Shown here piece by piece: positions 17,475 to 25,796 of a stretch of DNA of 50,139 bases. How positions within the stretch are numbered: position 1 is the stretch's first letter; each line of letters starts with the position of its first letter. The notes under the pieces were generated by a model. The model ran no database searches and had not been told where the DNA came from. It saw only the letters and a program-made list of their open reading frames with translations. Both the position numbers and the translations under genes were made by a program. The stretch is from Candidatus Sulfopaludibacter sp. SbA3 (GTDB lineage Bacteria; Acidobacteriota; Terriglobia; Bryobacterales; Bryobacteraceae), in the NCBI GenBank assembly GCA_945893365.1, contig CAMDED010000042.1, positions 1 through 50,139 of the forward strand. Reading direction: 5' to 3'.

Positions 17475-18905
17475 ATGTTTCAAAAGATGACTCATAACTG
17501 GCCCGTCTCAAACCGCCGCGAATTCTTCACGCGCGCCGGAAGCGGCCTCGCGGGGATGGCTCTCGCGTCCATGCTTGGAGAGGACCGCGCCCTCGGGGCG
17601 GTGTCCCACTCGGACCCCTTGGCGCCGAAGAAGCCTCACTATCCGCCAACGGCGAAGTCGGTCATCTGGCTATTCATGGAAGGTGGACCGAGTCACCTCG
17701 ACCTGTTCGACCCGAAACCCAAGCTGAACGAGATGCATGGCCAGCCCATGCCCGCATCTTTCGGCAAACCCATCACCGCCATGGGCACGGCAAGCAACAC
17801 CTTGATGGGCACGAAGCGGACGTTCAAGCAACATGGCCGGAGCGGCATGTGGGTATCGGATTGGTACCCGCACGTCGCCGAGCATGTCGACGATCTTTCG
17901 ATCATCCGCTCCTGCTGGGCGGATGGGTTGAACCACGTGGGTTCGGTATGCCAGATGAACACCGGCTCCATCCTCGCCGGACGTCCATCGCTCGGCGCGT
18001 GGGTTAATTACGGATTGGGCAGCGCGAACCGGAACCTGCCGTCGTTCGTCGTCCTGCTCGACGACCGTGAGCCCGTAGGCGGGCCGAAGAACTGGAGTTC
18101 GGGGTTCCTCGCGGCGACCTACCAGGGCACGCAGTTCCGGCAGGGCGACACGCCGATCCTTCATTTGAAACCGCCGGCCGGAACGACGGACGCGCAGCAG
18201 CGGTCGAAGCTCGAATTTCTGAAATCCCTCAACGAGCGTTATTCGGCCGGCAAGAGCGACGACACCGCGCTCGATGCGCGCGTCGCGGCTTACGAGCTCG
18301 CCTATCAGATGCAGTCGGCCGCGCCTGAAGCTGTCGAAATTGCAAAGGAATCCGAAGCGACGCGCAGGCTCTATGGACTCGACGAAGAGCCGACCGCCGC
18401 CTTCGGCGCGAATTGCCTGATGGCGAGACGCCTCGTCGAGCGTGGCGTGCGCTTCGTCGAACTGTACGCCGGCTCGGGCAGCGGATGGGACGCCCACAGC
18501 GACATTGAAGGTAATCACTCGAAGCGCTGCCGGGCTTCGGACAAGCCGGTAGCAGGCCTGCTGGCGGACCTGAAGTCGCGCGGTCTGCTAAAGGATACGC
18601 TGGTTGTCTGGGGCGGCGAATTCGGCCGCACGCCCTTCAACGAAAAGGGCGATGGCCGCGACCACAACCCGTGGGGCTTCACGATGTTCATGGCCGGCGG
18701 CGGAGTGAAAGGCGGCCAGTACGTGGGAACCACCGACGAGATTGGACTGCGCGCGGTGGAACGTCCGTGCCATGTCCACGACATTCACGCCTCGATCCTC
18801 CACCTGCTTGGCATGAATCATGTCGATTTGACGTACATGCACAACGGCCGGGCGGAGCGCCCCACCATTGTGGGCGGAACCCTCATTAAAGAACTGTTTG
18901 CATGA
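17475..18905 (+). CDS. Tat-exported DUF1501 protein (sulfatase-like fold)
   Basis: 476-aa protein of the DUF1501 family, related to the alkaline-phosphatase/sulfatase fold. A twin-arginine signal is clear: NRREFFTRAGSGLAGMALAS at about residues 12-31. Family blocks include FMEGGPSHLDLFDPKP, VVWGGEFGRTP and GRDHNPWGF, which supply the Asp/His metal ligands. The catalytic Cys/Ser of true sulfatases is not evident. It is cotranscribed with the DUF1553 gene and overlaps the ECF sigma gene by 4 bp (ATGA). Confidence 0.92.
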   Translation: MFQKMTHNWPVSNRREFFTRAGSGLAGMALASMLGEDRALGAVSHSDPLAPKKPHYPPTAKSVIWLFMEGGPSHLDLFDPKPKLNEMHGQPMPASFGKPITAMGTASNTLMGTKRTFKQHGRSGMWVSDWYPHVAEHVDDLSIIRSCWADGLNHVGSVCQMNTGSILAGRPSLGAWVNYGLGSANRNLPSFVVLLDDREPVGGPKNWSSGFLAATYQGTQFRQGDTPILHLKPPAGTTDAQQRSKLEFLKSLNERYSAGKSDDTALDARVAAYELAYQMQSAAPEAVEIAKESEATRRLYGLDEEPTAAFGANCLMARRLVERGVRFVELYAGSGSGWDAHSDIEGNHSKRCRASDKPVAGLLADLKSRGLLKDTLVVWGGEFGRTPFNEKGDGRDHNPWGFTMFMAGGGVKGGQYVGTTDEIGLRAVERPCHVHDIHASILHLLGMNHVDLTYMHNGRAERPTIVGGTLIKELFA

Positions 18906-19489
18906 TCCTGCTGCCATTCCTCCTGGCGATTCGAGTTCAGGAGAATGACGCCGGGCTCGTCATCCGGCTGAAGAGCGGCGACCCGGATGCGATGGCGGAG
19001 TTATACGACCGCTATGGCCGTCTCACGTACTCGGTTGTACTGCGCATGGTTCGGGATCGGGCTCTCGCCGAGGACCTCGTGCAGGAAGCCTTTCTCAGGG
19101 TCTGGAACAGAGTTCAGGCCTTCGATCCGGAAAAGGGCTCGATTGGCGCGTGGCTTCTCGCGGTTGCGAGGAACCGCGCCATCGACTACCTGCGGTCGCC
19201 GAACGGCAGGCGGAGCCGATTGGACGATGAGTTCGAAGAGTCGGCGCATCCGTCGCTATTCGCGAACCTGGAGGCCGAGATCCTGGGAGCCGACGAGGCG
19301 CGGCGTCTTCGCGAGGCGGTTTCGAAGCTGACTCCGAATCAGCGGCAGGTGATCGAGCTGGCCTATTTCGAAGGTCTTTCGCAATCGGAAATGGCCGAGC
19401 GTCTTGGCCAGCCTCTCGGTACGGTGAAGACCTGGGTTCGCAGCGGGCTTCAGAAGCTTCGAAACGAGATGACCTCGACGGCTGGTTAG
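18902..19489 (+). CDS. ECF-type RNA polymerase sigma factor
   Basis: 195-aa sigma-70 family protein with only regions 2 and 4. Region 2 reads LYDRYGRLTYSVVLRMVRD and AEDLVQEAFLRVWNR; region 4 reads LTPNQRQVIELAYFEGLSQSEMA followed by LGTVKTWVRSGLQKLR. The family is close to SigK/RpoE-like ECFs. The ATG overlaps the DUF1501 stop. No anti-sigma gene follows, which is unusual for this group; the control may be elsewhere or through transcription of the operon itself. Confidence 0.9.
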   Translation: MILLPFLLAIRVQENDAGLVIRLKSGDPDAMAELYDRYGRLTYSVVLRMVRDRALAEDLVQEAFLRVWNRVQAFDPEKGSIGAWLLAVARNRAIDYLRSPNGRRSRLDDEFEESAHPSLFANLEAEILGADEARRLREAVSKLTPNQRQVIELAYFEGLSQSEMAERLGQPLGTVKTWVRSGLQKLRNEMTSTAG

Positions 19490-19928
19490 GGCTTCGCTCG
19501 TCTTCGGCGTTTCAGTACTTGGCAGCGCCGGTTTCTCACTGGCTCCCCAGTCTGGACACGTTTCGAACTTTTGCGGCCCGGTCAGCCCTCTGATCGAACC
19601 GACGGTCGCCCAGTGTTTTGAGAGCGATCCGTGCGTACTGCTGGCCGTTGTCCATTACAGGCACCCAGTCTGGACACGTCTCGACCTCGTCAAGGGAGCC
19701 CAAGGTAACTTCGGATGTCGCGTGAACGGACGGAGCAAGCAGATCCGCGAGATGACATCTCCTCCTCGTGAATCTCCCTACTTTCCGAAAGCGGCTTCGT
19801 GCCGACATGGGCTTTGGAGGATTCTTCCGGTGTCCGTCGTCTTCCAATCCGTCGTGCGCAGCCATCAATAACGTCCTTCGCTGCTATTGGAATCAATCGG
19901 TGCGCCCGTCTTGGAGTAGACTGTATCC
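19490..19928. other. island left edge: remnants and direct repeats, no clear gene
   Basis: 439 bp with no recognisable gene. A minus-strand frame of 110 codons (19536-19868) has no family resemblance. A 16-bp direct repeat is described separately. From here the sequence context changes from housekeeping genes to accessory material. Confidence 0.45.
19546..19679. repeat. 16-bp perfect direct repeat, 118 bp apart
   Basis: CCCAGTCTGGACACGT occurs at 19546-19561 and 19664-19679, each followed by a base and then TCGA. A looser relative (CCAGTGTGGACGT) is near 35552. The 118-bp unit between the copies could be a small insertion with duplicated target, or the end of a decayed insertion sequence. 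Confidence 0.45.
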
Positions 19929-22304
19929 ATGATCGCTGAGGATCTGCGCCAGATATACGCGCGGGTACCCGTTGGTAGTTGCCCTGCTGCAGTTGTCGCC
20001 GTGTTGAGAGGTCTTGCGCGGGACCAGGATTTCGAGGCTCTCCGCGCGTTGATTCGAATTCTCGCGTTTGAACTCGGATATGATGCAGAGACCCGCGATC
20101 TGATTCGTGCCGTCAGCGTAGCCGATTTGCTCTCCACCGATACGTTGCCGGATATGCTGCGGATTTATGCGCTCAGTTTTCGTCCCGCCGATTTCCTCAT
20201 TCATTCCGGTGTACAGTCGCTGGCAAAAACGGCAATGCGCAGTGAGGATCGATTTCGGGCATTTCAGCGCTTGGTCGCGAGGAATTCGGCCGTGCGACAC
20301 GAAGTACTTAAGTGCTACGTCCTCAGCACATTCGTCGCCATGTTAGATATGCACATCGAGGTGTCGGCCGGCGCGAAACTCAACATCCTCGACCAGATCG
20401 TCGACGAATGCCGAGTGGTGCCCGGCAACAATGCGACGAGCGACCTCGAGTTTGGGGAAGACCGGATCCTCTCGGCGACCGCGACCGGCGACGCACTCTT
20501 GTTTGTCATCGCTCACGAACTCGGTCATCGCTGGTTTGACGCTATGATGGCAGGCCGTAGATCCAGTACTGGAAGCGATCCTCCGCCGGCGGTCTGCCGG
20601 GAGATTCTCGGTGTACTTCCAGGCATGATCGAAAGTGCAGCCCGGCTCAAGAACAAACCGCTGTCTCGCGAGGATGGGCGCGGATTCCGGGCGGCGTCTG
20701 GCCTGACAATGCTGTGCACGTGTACCGAAACGCCCTCGGGGCCATACTTTCACCTGTCGTTGATGAGAGAAGCCGGCCCTATCGAGCGGGGTTACGCCGA
20801 GGAACTGGCATACATGATTCTGGTTGCGATGAGAATCGCGCCTGATGCATCAGCGGCCGCATACTCGCCACGGGGAATCTTTCATTTCGGTTTTCGCGAA
20901 CCGCCGCGGGGGACTTCCGAAATGATCGCGGGCGTGCGTGCGCAAGCGCCGAGTCCCGTGGCAAATGAGTGCAACGCGATGGCTTCGCAGTGGATTGCCG
21001 GGCTTTTGCGCGCGGGTCGATTCGGTAACAACGAGATCGACGTCCCTGCTGGGCTGGGGCTGATTGACCGGCCTGTGCGGGTCTATGGACTGGACCCCAG
21101 ACGGATCGCGTGGGATCGCGACGTTTGCAACCAAGTTCGCAGTGGCGCGCGACTCGACGGCGCTCCGAAAGAGGCTATCGAAGCCGCGTTCGAAGCAGCC
21201 ATACGATGCGTGGACCTGGTAGCTTTGCGAATATTGCTGACCCATGGCTTACGTCCGGTGCCGCATTTTGAGCAACTTGGCTACAGTATCTGTGTGGTCG
21301 CCAGCAGCGGGAACCAGGCCTACCTGTGTCCCGCACCGGACGACGTTCGGGATCTGATTGCAGCGCTGCAGGCGACGGGGGTTGACCTGGATGCCCCGTT
21401 CGGAGGGGAAGGTACCACCTTACTTGCGGAAGCGTCGGGCAGCAGCGCAGACCTGGTTCGCTTCCTGCTTGCCCGCGGCGCTAGCGTCAACTCCAGAGGA
21501 CTAGGCGGGCTGACACCACTCGGGATTGCGGCGCGGTTCGGAACCATGGAGGCAATCGCCGAGCTGGTGAGGGCTGGCGCCGATGTCAATGCCTCCGACG
21601 GTAGCGGAAATACCCCGCTTTGCAGAGCGGTTGAACGGGGAGATGAACCCATCATTCGCTTCTTGCTGGAGAACGGCGCCAATATGCACATAAGGAACAG
21701 GCGGGGCGAACCTCTAGTCATGTACGCCAAGTCCGTAGCCGTACTCGATCTGCTGCAAGCGGCCGGAGCCGACTTCAGCGCCGCGGACCTGCACGGCGAC
21801 ACTGCCCTCATGAAGGTCGCCCGGACAGGAGAGCTAGACATGCTGCGCGCGCTGCTAGACTGCGGCGCGGACGTGGACGCCGTTACCGACTTGGGCAAGA
21901 CTGCGATCCATTTTGCCACCGAGTCATATTCGAGCTCGACCCGGATGGCATGCCTGCAAGCCCTCCTCGATGCGGGTGCTGATCCAAACGAAGAAACCAA
22001 CGAAGGGGACACCCCTCTCATGCTTGCCGCTGAATCAGGCGATGAACAGATAGTTCGCGTCTTGATTGGATCGGGCGCTCGCGTCAACGCCAGCGACCGG
22101 GCTGGAAATACGGCTCTGCTGCGAGCTCTGATGTCCGCGGGTCCTGCAACGAAGGCCATCACTGAGTTGTTGCGCGCCGGCGCCGATGTGGAGCACCGGA
22201 ACGTGTCGGGAACTAGCGCTGTCGAACTGGTCGCGGAACGGGGAAAGGACGATCCGGTAGCGAAGCTATTTCGGAACAGAGGCTCGGCGGCAGGCTTGCC
22301 ATGA
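19929..22304 (+). CDS. HEXXH metallopeptidase-like protein with C-terminal ankyrin repeats
   Basis: 791 aa, no signal peptide, so probably cytoplasmic. Residues 1-170 are helical with no family I recognise. The motif HELGH at 196-200, inside LLFVIAHELGHRW, is a textbook HEXXH zinc-peptidase helix. A possible third ligand is Glu291/292 in GYAEELAYM, but the spacing (about 90 residues) is long, so metal binding is inference. Residues about 410-490 are ankyrin-like and 492-785 hold 8-9 clear ankyrin repeats (for example GNTPLCRAVERGDEPIIRFL, GDTPLMLAAESGDEQIVRVL). The stop overlaps the ATG of the LRR gene (ATGA), so the two are coupled. The layout, a protease-like domain joined to a protein-interaction platform, suggests an effector or sensor protein. 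Alternative: a catalytically dead scaffold. Confidence 0.8.
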   Translation: MIAEDLRQIYARVPVGSCPAAVVAVLRGLARDQDFEALRALIRILAFELGYDAETRDLIRAVSVADLLSTDTLPDMLRIYALSFRPADFLIHSGVQSLAKTAMRSEDRFRAFQRLVARNSAVRHEVLKCYVLSTFVAMLDMHIEVSAGAKLNILDQIVDECRVVPGNNATSDLEFGEDRILSATATGDALLFVIAHELGHRWFDAMMAGRRSSTGSDPPPAVCREILGVLPGMIESAARLKNKPLSREDGRGFRAASGLTMLCTCTETPSGPYFHLSLMREAGPIERGYAEELAYMILVAMRIAPDASAAAYSPRGIFHFGFREPPRGTSEMIAGVRAQAPSPVANECNAMASQWIAGLLRAGRFGNNEIDVPAGLGLIDRPVRVYGLDPRRIAWDRDVCNQVRSGARLDGAPKEAIEAAFEAAIRCVDLVALRILLTHGLRPVPHFEQLGYSICVVASSGNQAYLCPAPDDVRDLIAALQATGVDLDAPFGGEGTTLLAEASGSSADLVRFLLARGASVNSRGLGGLTPLGIAARFGTMEAIAELVRAGADVNASDGSGNTPLCRAVERGDEPIIRFLLENGANMHIRNRRGEPLVMYAKSVAVLDLLQAAGADFSAADLHGDTALMKVARTGELDMLRALLDCGADVDAVTDLGKTAIHFATESYSSSTRMACLQALLDAGADPNEETNEGDTPLMLAAESGDEQIVRVLIGSGARVNASDRAGNTALLRALMSAGPATKAITELLRAGADVEHRNVSGTSAVELVAERGKDDPVAKLFRNRGSAAGLP

Positions 22305-23893
22305 CGGGCGCGAAGCCGGCTTCCGCCGCGTGCAAGGAGAGGATCGAGTGGGCGACGCAGAGGGGCGGCGAGGCCCTCGATCTGTCCGGGCTTGGACTGA
22401 AGGCGCTCGATCCATTTCCGCCGGAGCTAGGAGGTCTGCGTGAACTCGACCTAAGTAGCAACCGACTATCGGAAGTGCCAGCATTCGTCTGGAATTGCCC
22501 TTCCCTTGAACGCCTCGACCTCGGGAACAATCGCCTGGCTACCCTTCCGGGCGAGGTGGGCCGCTTGGCCGCGTTGGTCTGTCTCGACGCTTCCGAGAAC
22601 CGCCTGTCGGCATTGCCGCAGGAGTTGGGGCGATGCGCGAACTTGCAGGAATTGCACCTATACTCAAACAACCTTGCGTCGCTGTTCGGGATACCGACTC
22701 GCTTCCAACGTCTCCGCCGCCTGGATCTCTCGCGCAATCAACTGCGGCTTCCGCCGAAAGCCGAAATGCCGTTTCCAAATGTCGTCGAGCTCGATCTCAG
22801 CAACAATCTTCTCGATAACCTGCCGAACGCGCTCGCTCAGCTACGCCAACTATTCGTCCTTAACCTATCCGGCAATCACTTGAGATCCGCGGACCTACTT
22901 GCCGGAATGTCGTGGCTACGAGAGTTGTATCTCGATAACAATGCCCTTAGGGATCTCCCGGGTGAGATCGAACACTGGCCGTCATTACGCGTCCTTTCGG
23001 CTGCCGGGAACCCATTCGGCGACCTTCCGCGCCAGTTCGACCGTGTAAGCGCCACTGAGGTCCGCAACAAAGCCAAGACCGCGATTGAGGCCCATGTTTC
23101 CGGAGGAGGGCAAGCGGATAAGCTTTATGTAGTCGCCCCGTCGTTTTTCCTCGATTTCCTGTTCGCCATCGGTGGTGTGACGAGTGTTCTCCGGATGATC
23201 GACTACTGGTACAAACGCCCGGCTCCAGTGTGCAACGCGACAATCCAATTTCCGGATGGAAGCACAATTGAGCTAAGTAACCTCAGCCGGAAAGCGGCGC
23301 TTCGTCTGGTTCAGCAGCACAGCGCGTCGCTTGAGACCGGTAACGTGTTGCTGGAGGTCGGCGTCGCGAGAGGACCAGACGATCTCCGCCGAAAGTCAGA
23401 TTTCCTGGCGGACTTGGTGACGCGGACAGGTTTGACCGAACTCATACCAAAAGCGGCCGCACAGCCCGTTATTCAGCTCAACAATTTCAACGTTGTAGAC
23501 AACTCGCAAAGGAGGGAGTACAAGATGGGCGATGAAATCCATATTGGCTCGATTACCGGTTCCAACGTGAACTTCAAATCGAAGCTGCAAAATGTGAAGC
23601 AAAACATAAGCAGTGCCGCTGGAGATGCCTCCGTAAAGGAGAAACTTAGTCAACTGATTCAGCAACTCACGGCGGCTCTCGATCGGGCACCCCAGGAAAA
23701 GAAAGATGACGCCGAAGCGATCGCGGAGGCTGCCACTGACCTTGTGGGCAAGGCCACCCGGGAGCAGCCGAACAAGAAGTCTATTGCGATTTCGGCGACA
23801 GGGCTGGTCGATGCGGCGAAGGCTATCGCGGAGGTTGTGCCCATCGCTACCAGCATCGTCAGTACTGTGACTAAATTCGTTGGGAGCCTTTAG
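22301..23893 (+). CDS. leucine-rich-repeat protein with membrane-like and C-terminal helical module
   Basis: 530 aa. Residues about 25-250 contain nine or ten LRRs of the 23-residue bacterial type (LRELDLSSNRLSEVP, LERLDLGNNRLATLP, VVELDLSNNLLDNLP). Residues 273-305 are hydrophobic (VVAPSFFLDFLFAIGGVTSV) and may touch or cross a membrane. Residues 310-343 form a small beta-plus-helix unit (NATIQFPDGSTIELSNLSRK) that resembles the EACC1-type component found in some conflict systems; this is inference. From Met409 there is a separate module: GDEIHIGSITGSNVNF, then a helical, Lys/Glu-rich part and a hydrophobic Ala-rich end. The gene overlaps the ankyrin gene by 4 bp. Met409 has a strong internal ribosome-binding site. 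Confidence 0.8.
   Translation: MTGAKPASAACKERIEWATQRGGEALDLSGLGLKALDPFPPELGGLRELDLSSNRLSEVPAFVWNCPSLERLDLGNNRLATLPGEVGRLAALVCLDASENRLSALPQELGRCANLQELHLYSNNLASLFGIPTRFQRLRRLDLSRNQLRLPPKAEMPFPNVVELDLSNNLLDNLPNALAQLRQLFVLNLSGNHLRSADLLAGMSWLRELYLDNNALRDLPGEIEHWPSLRVLSAAGNPFGDLPRQFDRVSATEVRNKAKTAIEAHVSGGGQADKLYVVAPSFFLDFLFAIGGVTSVLRMIDYWYKRPAPVCNATIQFPDGSTIELSNLSRKAALRLVQQHSASLETGNVLLEVGVARGPDDLRRKSDFLADLVTRTGLTELIPKAAAQPVIQLNNFNVVDNSQRREYKMGDEIHIGSITGSNVNFKSKLQNVKQNISSAAGDASVKEKLSQLIQQLTAALDRAPQEKKDDAEAIAEAATDLVGKATREQPNKKSIAISATGLVDAAKAIAEVVPIATSIVSTVTKFVGSL
23508..23527 (+). promoter_or_regulatory. internal ribosome-binding site and start (Met409) in the LRR gene
   Basis: AAAGGAGG at 23508-23515 lies 9 nt before an in-frame ATG at 23525. 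This is stronger than the site of any other gene around it. Use of this start would give a 122-aa free C-terminal module (23525-23893). In the full-length frame the site codes for a neutral linker, so the match could also be chance. Confidence 0.5.
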
Positions 23894-24425
23894 GCTAGAA
23901 GAAAGCCGTAACGAGCCAGAGCGCTGTACGTCGTTCCCCTAACGGCGTTCGAGGAAGTTTCCACTTGGGCCGCTCGCGAAGTCGGATAATGTCAACTTGA
24001 CTGGAAAACGCGCGAACCTCCGAAGTGCCGTTGCCCGCTCCGGGCGGATCGTCGGCCATCCGGAAGTTGGCACGCATGGTGGGCCAGCGGCGATTCGTTT
24101 GGGGGATGATGGTCAGATAAAGAGTTCGAGTCCACGCCAGGGTCACTCTCAAGTGGGGCCAATCCCGAGGAAACGTCTGAAGTGCCCGTAATAGAATCAA
24201 TCAGATAACGTGAAGTCGAGAAGGGTCACATTGCCTCCCCAGCAAGGACTCGAACGCACTTCGGAATCGTGAGCGACATCAGTTCCGAACGCTGATAGCC
24301 GGCTCTCGGAATCCGGAGGCGATCATCCGCCGAGTGGCCCAGATCGACACTTCGCGGTTTATCATGGGTTACTTTAGTTTCCGGCTGGCCCTTCCGCTGC
24401 CAAACGCCTGTCCGATCTCTTGAAG
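23894..24425. other. island debris, no recognisable gene
   Basis: 532 bp after the LRR gene. A minus-strand frame (23895-24200, possible TTG start) encodes about 101 residues with no family resemblance. A tRNA-like GTTCGAGTCC on the minus strand near 24255 lacks a pairing T-stem. The end of the region (from 24365) is the first copy of a repeat that includes the toxin 3' end. Confidence 0.45.
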
Positions 24426-24689
24426 TCAGCCGTTGAGCATGCGCTCATACTCGTCATGTGGACCGATCCAGAACCACGTGAAGATGTTCCCTTCGCGGAC
24501 GGCCAAGGCGCGATAGGCGTCGTTGACGCGGGCCGACTAGAATTCACCCACGGGTTTCAGTTGAAGAGATGGATGACGCGGGTTCTGTCCGAAGATCGCG
24601 TACTGTTTGGAAGCGCGCTGCCGGATGTGCTCAGGCAGCGCGTCGTAGTGATGCCAAAACTCAGGGAGTGTCCGTGAACGGAAGATCAC
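24426..24689 (-). pseudogene. RelE/ParE-like toxin gene broken by an amber codon
   Basis: Reading the minus strand from the GTG at 24689 gives an 87-codon toxin-like frame (FRSRTLPEFWHHYDALPEHI ... NDAYRALAVREGNIFTWFWI ... DEYERMLNG) interrupted by one TAG at 24539-24537, codon 51. The residues before and after (KPVGEF-stop-SARV) match the family pattern where a Trp stands at that place (KPVG-x-WS-x-RV), so a single TGG to TAG change explains it. The start overlaps the antitoxin stop (GTGA), the normal TA arrangement. The toxin is RNA-cleaving in this family. Readthrough or a sequencing error are the alternatives. Confidence 0.72.
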
Positions 24690-24922
24690 GTTTGAGGACT
24701 GCCCCGCTCCGCGAATCCCTCTTCCATTGGACGCGCCTTGCCCTCGGCAATTTGGCGCTTCACTCTCTCGGCCCAGGCCATGCCGCGCCCGCCCGGAGTG
24801 AAGTCCGTCATCATTTGCCTATCCCAAGCGTCGTAGTCGAGATCGTTGAGCCAAGCGGCCAGGGAATGACGGTCATCCTCAGGTAGCCCGGCAATGGCAT
24901 CTTTGATCGCTTCGACAGTCAT
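24686..24922 (-). CDS. antitoxin-like protein of a RelE-type module
   Basis: 78-aa acidic protein beginning MTVEAIKDAIAGLPEDDRHS, with the LPE-x-x-R pattern common to small addiction-module antitoxins and a WLNDLDYDAWDRQM middle. Its stop overlaps the GTG of the toxin remnant. The frame is open further upstream, but only the ATG at 24922 gives a family-like N terminus. With the toxin interrupted by an amber codon it would be an orphan antitoxin. Family name is inference; the position and gene order support it. Confidence 0.6.
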   Translation of the reverse strand: MTVEAIKDAIAGLPEDDRHSLAAWLNDLDYDAWDRQMMTDFTPGGRGMAWAERVKRQIAEGKARPMEEGFAERGSPQT

Positions 24923-25796
24923 ACTTAACGATAGCCCGGGAAGATTGCCGAAACAAGCAACGCCCACACCTGGACGGGACGCGAACAATTCCCGCTTGGC
25001 ATGGTTCAGCGCCCGACCATAGACATCGCGTCTTTCGTGGGTTACTTGGTCTCCGCGGTGTCCGCCTGGCCGGTCAGCTGCTAAACGCCTGTTTGATCTC
25101 CGGAAGTCAGCCGTTGAGCAGGCGCTCATACTCGTCAGGCGGACAGAGGGGTTCGAAGAAACGCCGATCGACGTGAGAGGCGACGAAATCGCGCGCAATG
25201 ACCCCGTGCATAGGCCAGCCAGCGGGAACACGAGTGCCGTCGCGGCTATGAAGGCGTTCTCATTGTGTTTTCCCCTTTGACAATTCACCCGGAGAGCCTA
25301 CCGAGCGCAACGCCGTTGATTGCGGTTTTCTGCGATGCTGCTCAAGTGCGAACCGCGTACTGACTTGATAATCGACCCGCAGCGAGGAGGGAAATTCATC
25401 GATAATGCCGGCGCCGGCCCCGACCAATTCACCGATGCCGAGGATGTGTCCGATCCTCGCGCCGCGGCATTGGCGATCTGCTGCGCCGTCTCGCGGGCGT
25501 CTGCCAACAGTTCCGTTAGCAGCCGCCGGCGAACGGCCTCGCGTGCGGATTCGCCAGACGCAAACTCCGGATGCTAACATTCTGCAAATCCTGTTCGCCG
25601 ACAACAGGACGATCTTCGCAGAAGCTAGCGCATCCTGAGTGTCCTTCAACTCGGCGAACGGGGCGGGTGAATGAAAGTAAGCGTCAGAGGAAACCATCTC
25701 TTCCAGGAGTGGATTTGGTGGTGAAGTATCAACGTGATTCGGCTCCAGAACCCGCGGGCAATTGTACAATAGAATCCTGACACCAGGGGTTCTGAC
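24923..25796. other. island debris including a second toxin end and possible PIN-domain scrap
   Basis: About 870 bp without an intact gene. The minus strand around 25228-25262 reads NENAFIAATALV, like the IAATAL block of VapC-type PIN toxins, and the same area runs into IGVSSNPS, like the PIN end, but other PIN residues are missing. At 25107-25144 the second copy of the DEYER..LNG toxin end appears. Another minus stretch (about 25300-25560) is Ala/Arg-rich, opens after a TAG and has no convincing start. Best read as decayed toxin-antitoxin genes. Confidence 0.4.
25765..25775 (+). promoter_or_regulatory. -10-like box for the pyrimidine operon
   Basis: TACAAT at 25765-25770, overlapping TAGAAT at 25770-25775, lies about 25 nt before the ATG at 25797. 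An AGGGG ribosome-binding site is at 25785-25789. No clear -35 is present. Confidence 0.35.

Larger units (their letters stand above)
24365..25144. repeat. duplicated toxin 3' end plus downstream sequence (about 100 bp)
   Basis: 24365-24463 and 25038-25144 are clearly related, with the longest shared runs AAACGCCTGT and AGTCAGCCGTTGAGCA. In both copies the minus strand encodes DEYER(M/L)LNG followed by TGA, the C terminus of the RelE-like toxin. This means a second toxin gene, or a duplication of this one, once stood at about 25.1 kb. Confidence 0.65.

Noticed and set aside
23895-24200. 101-codon minus-strand frame after the LRR gene
   Set aside because: Only a TTG start without a ribosome-binding site and no family resemblance.
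24245-24265. tRNA-like T-loop (GTTCGAGTCC) on the minus strand
   Set aside because: The flanking T-stem does not pair and no acceptor or anticodon arm is present.
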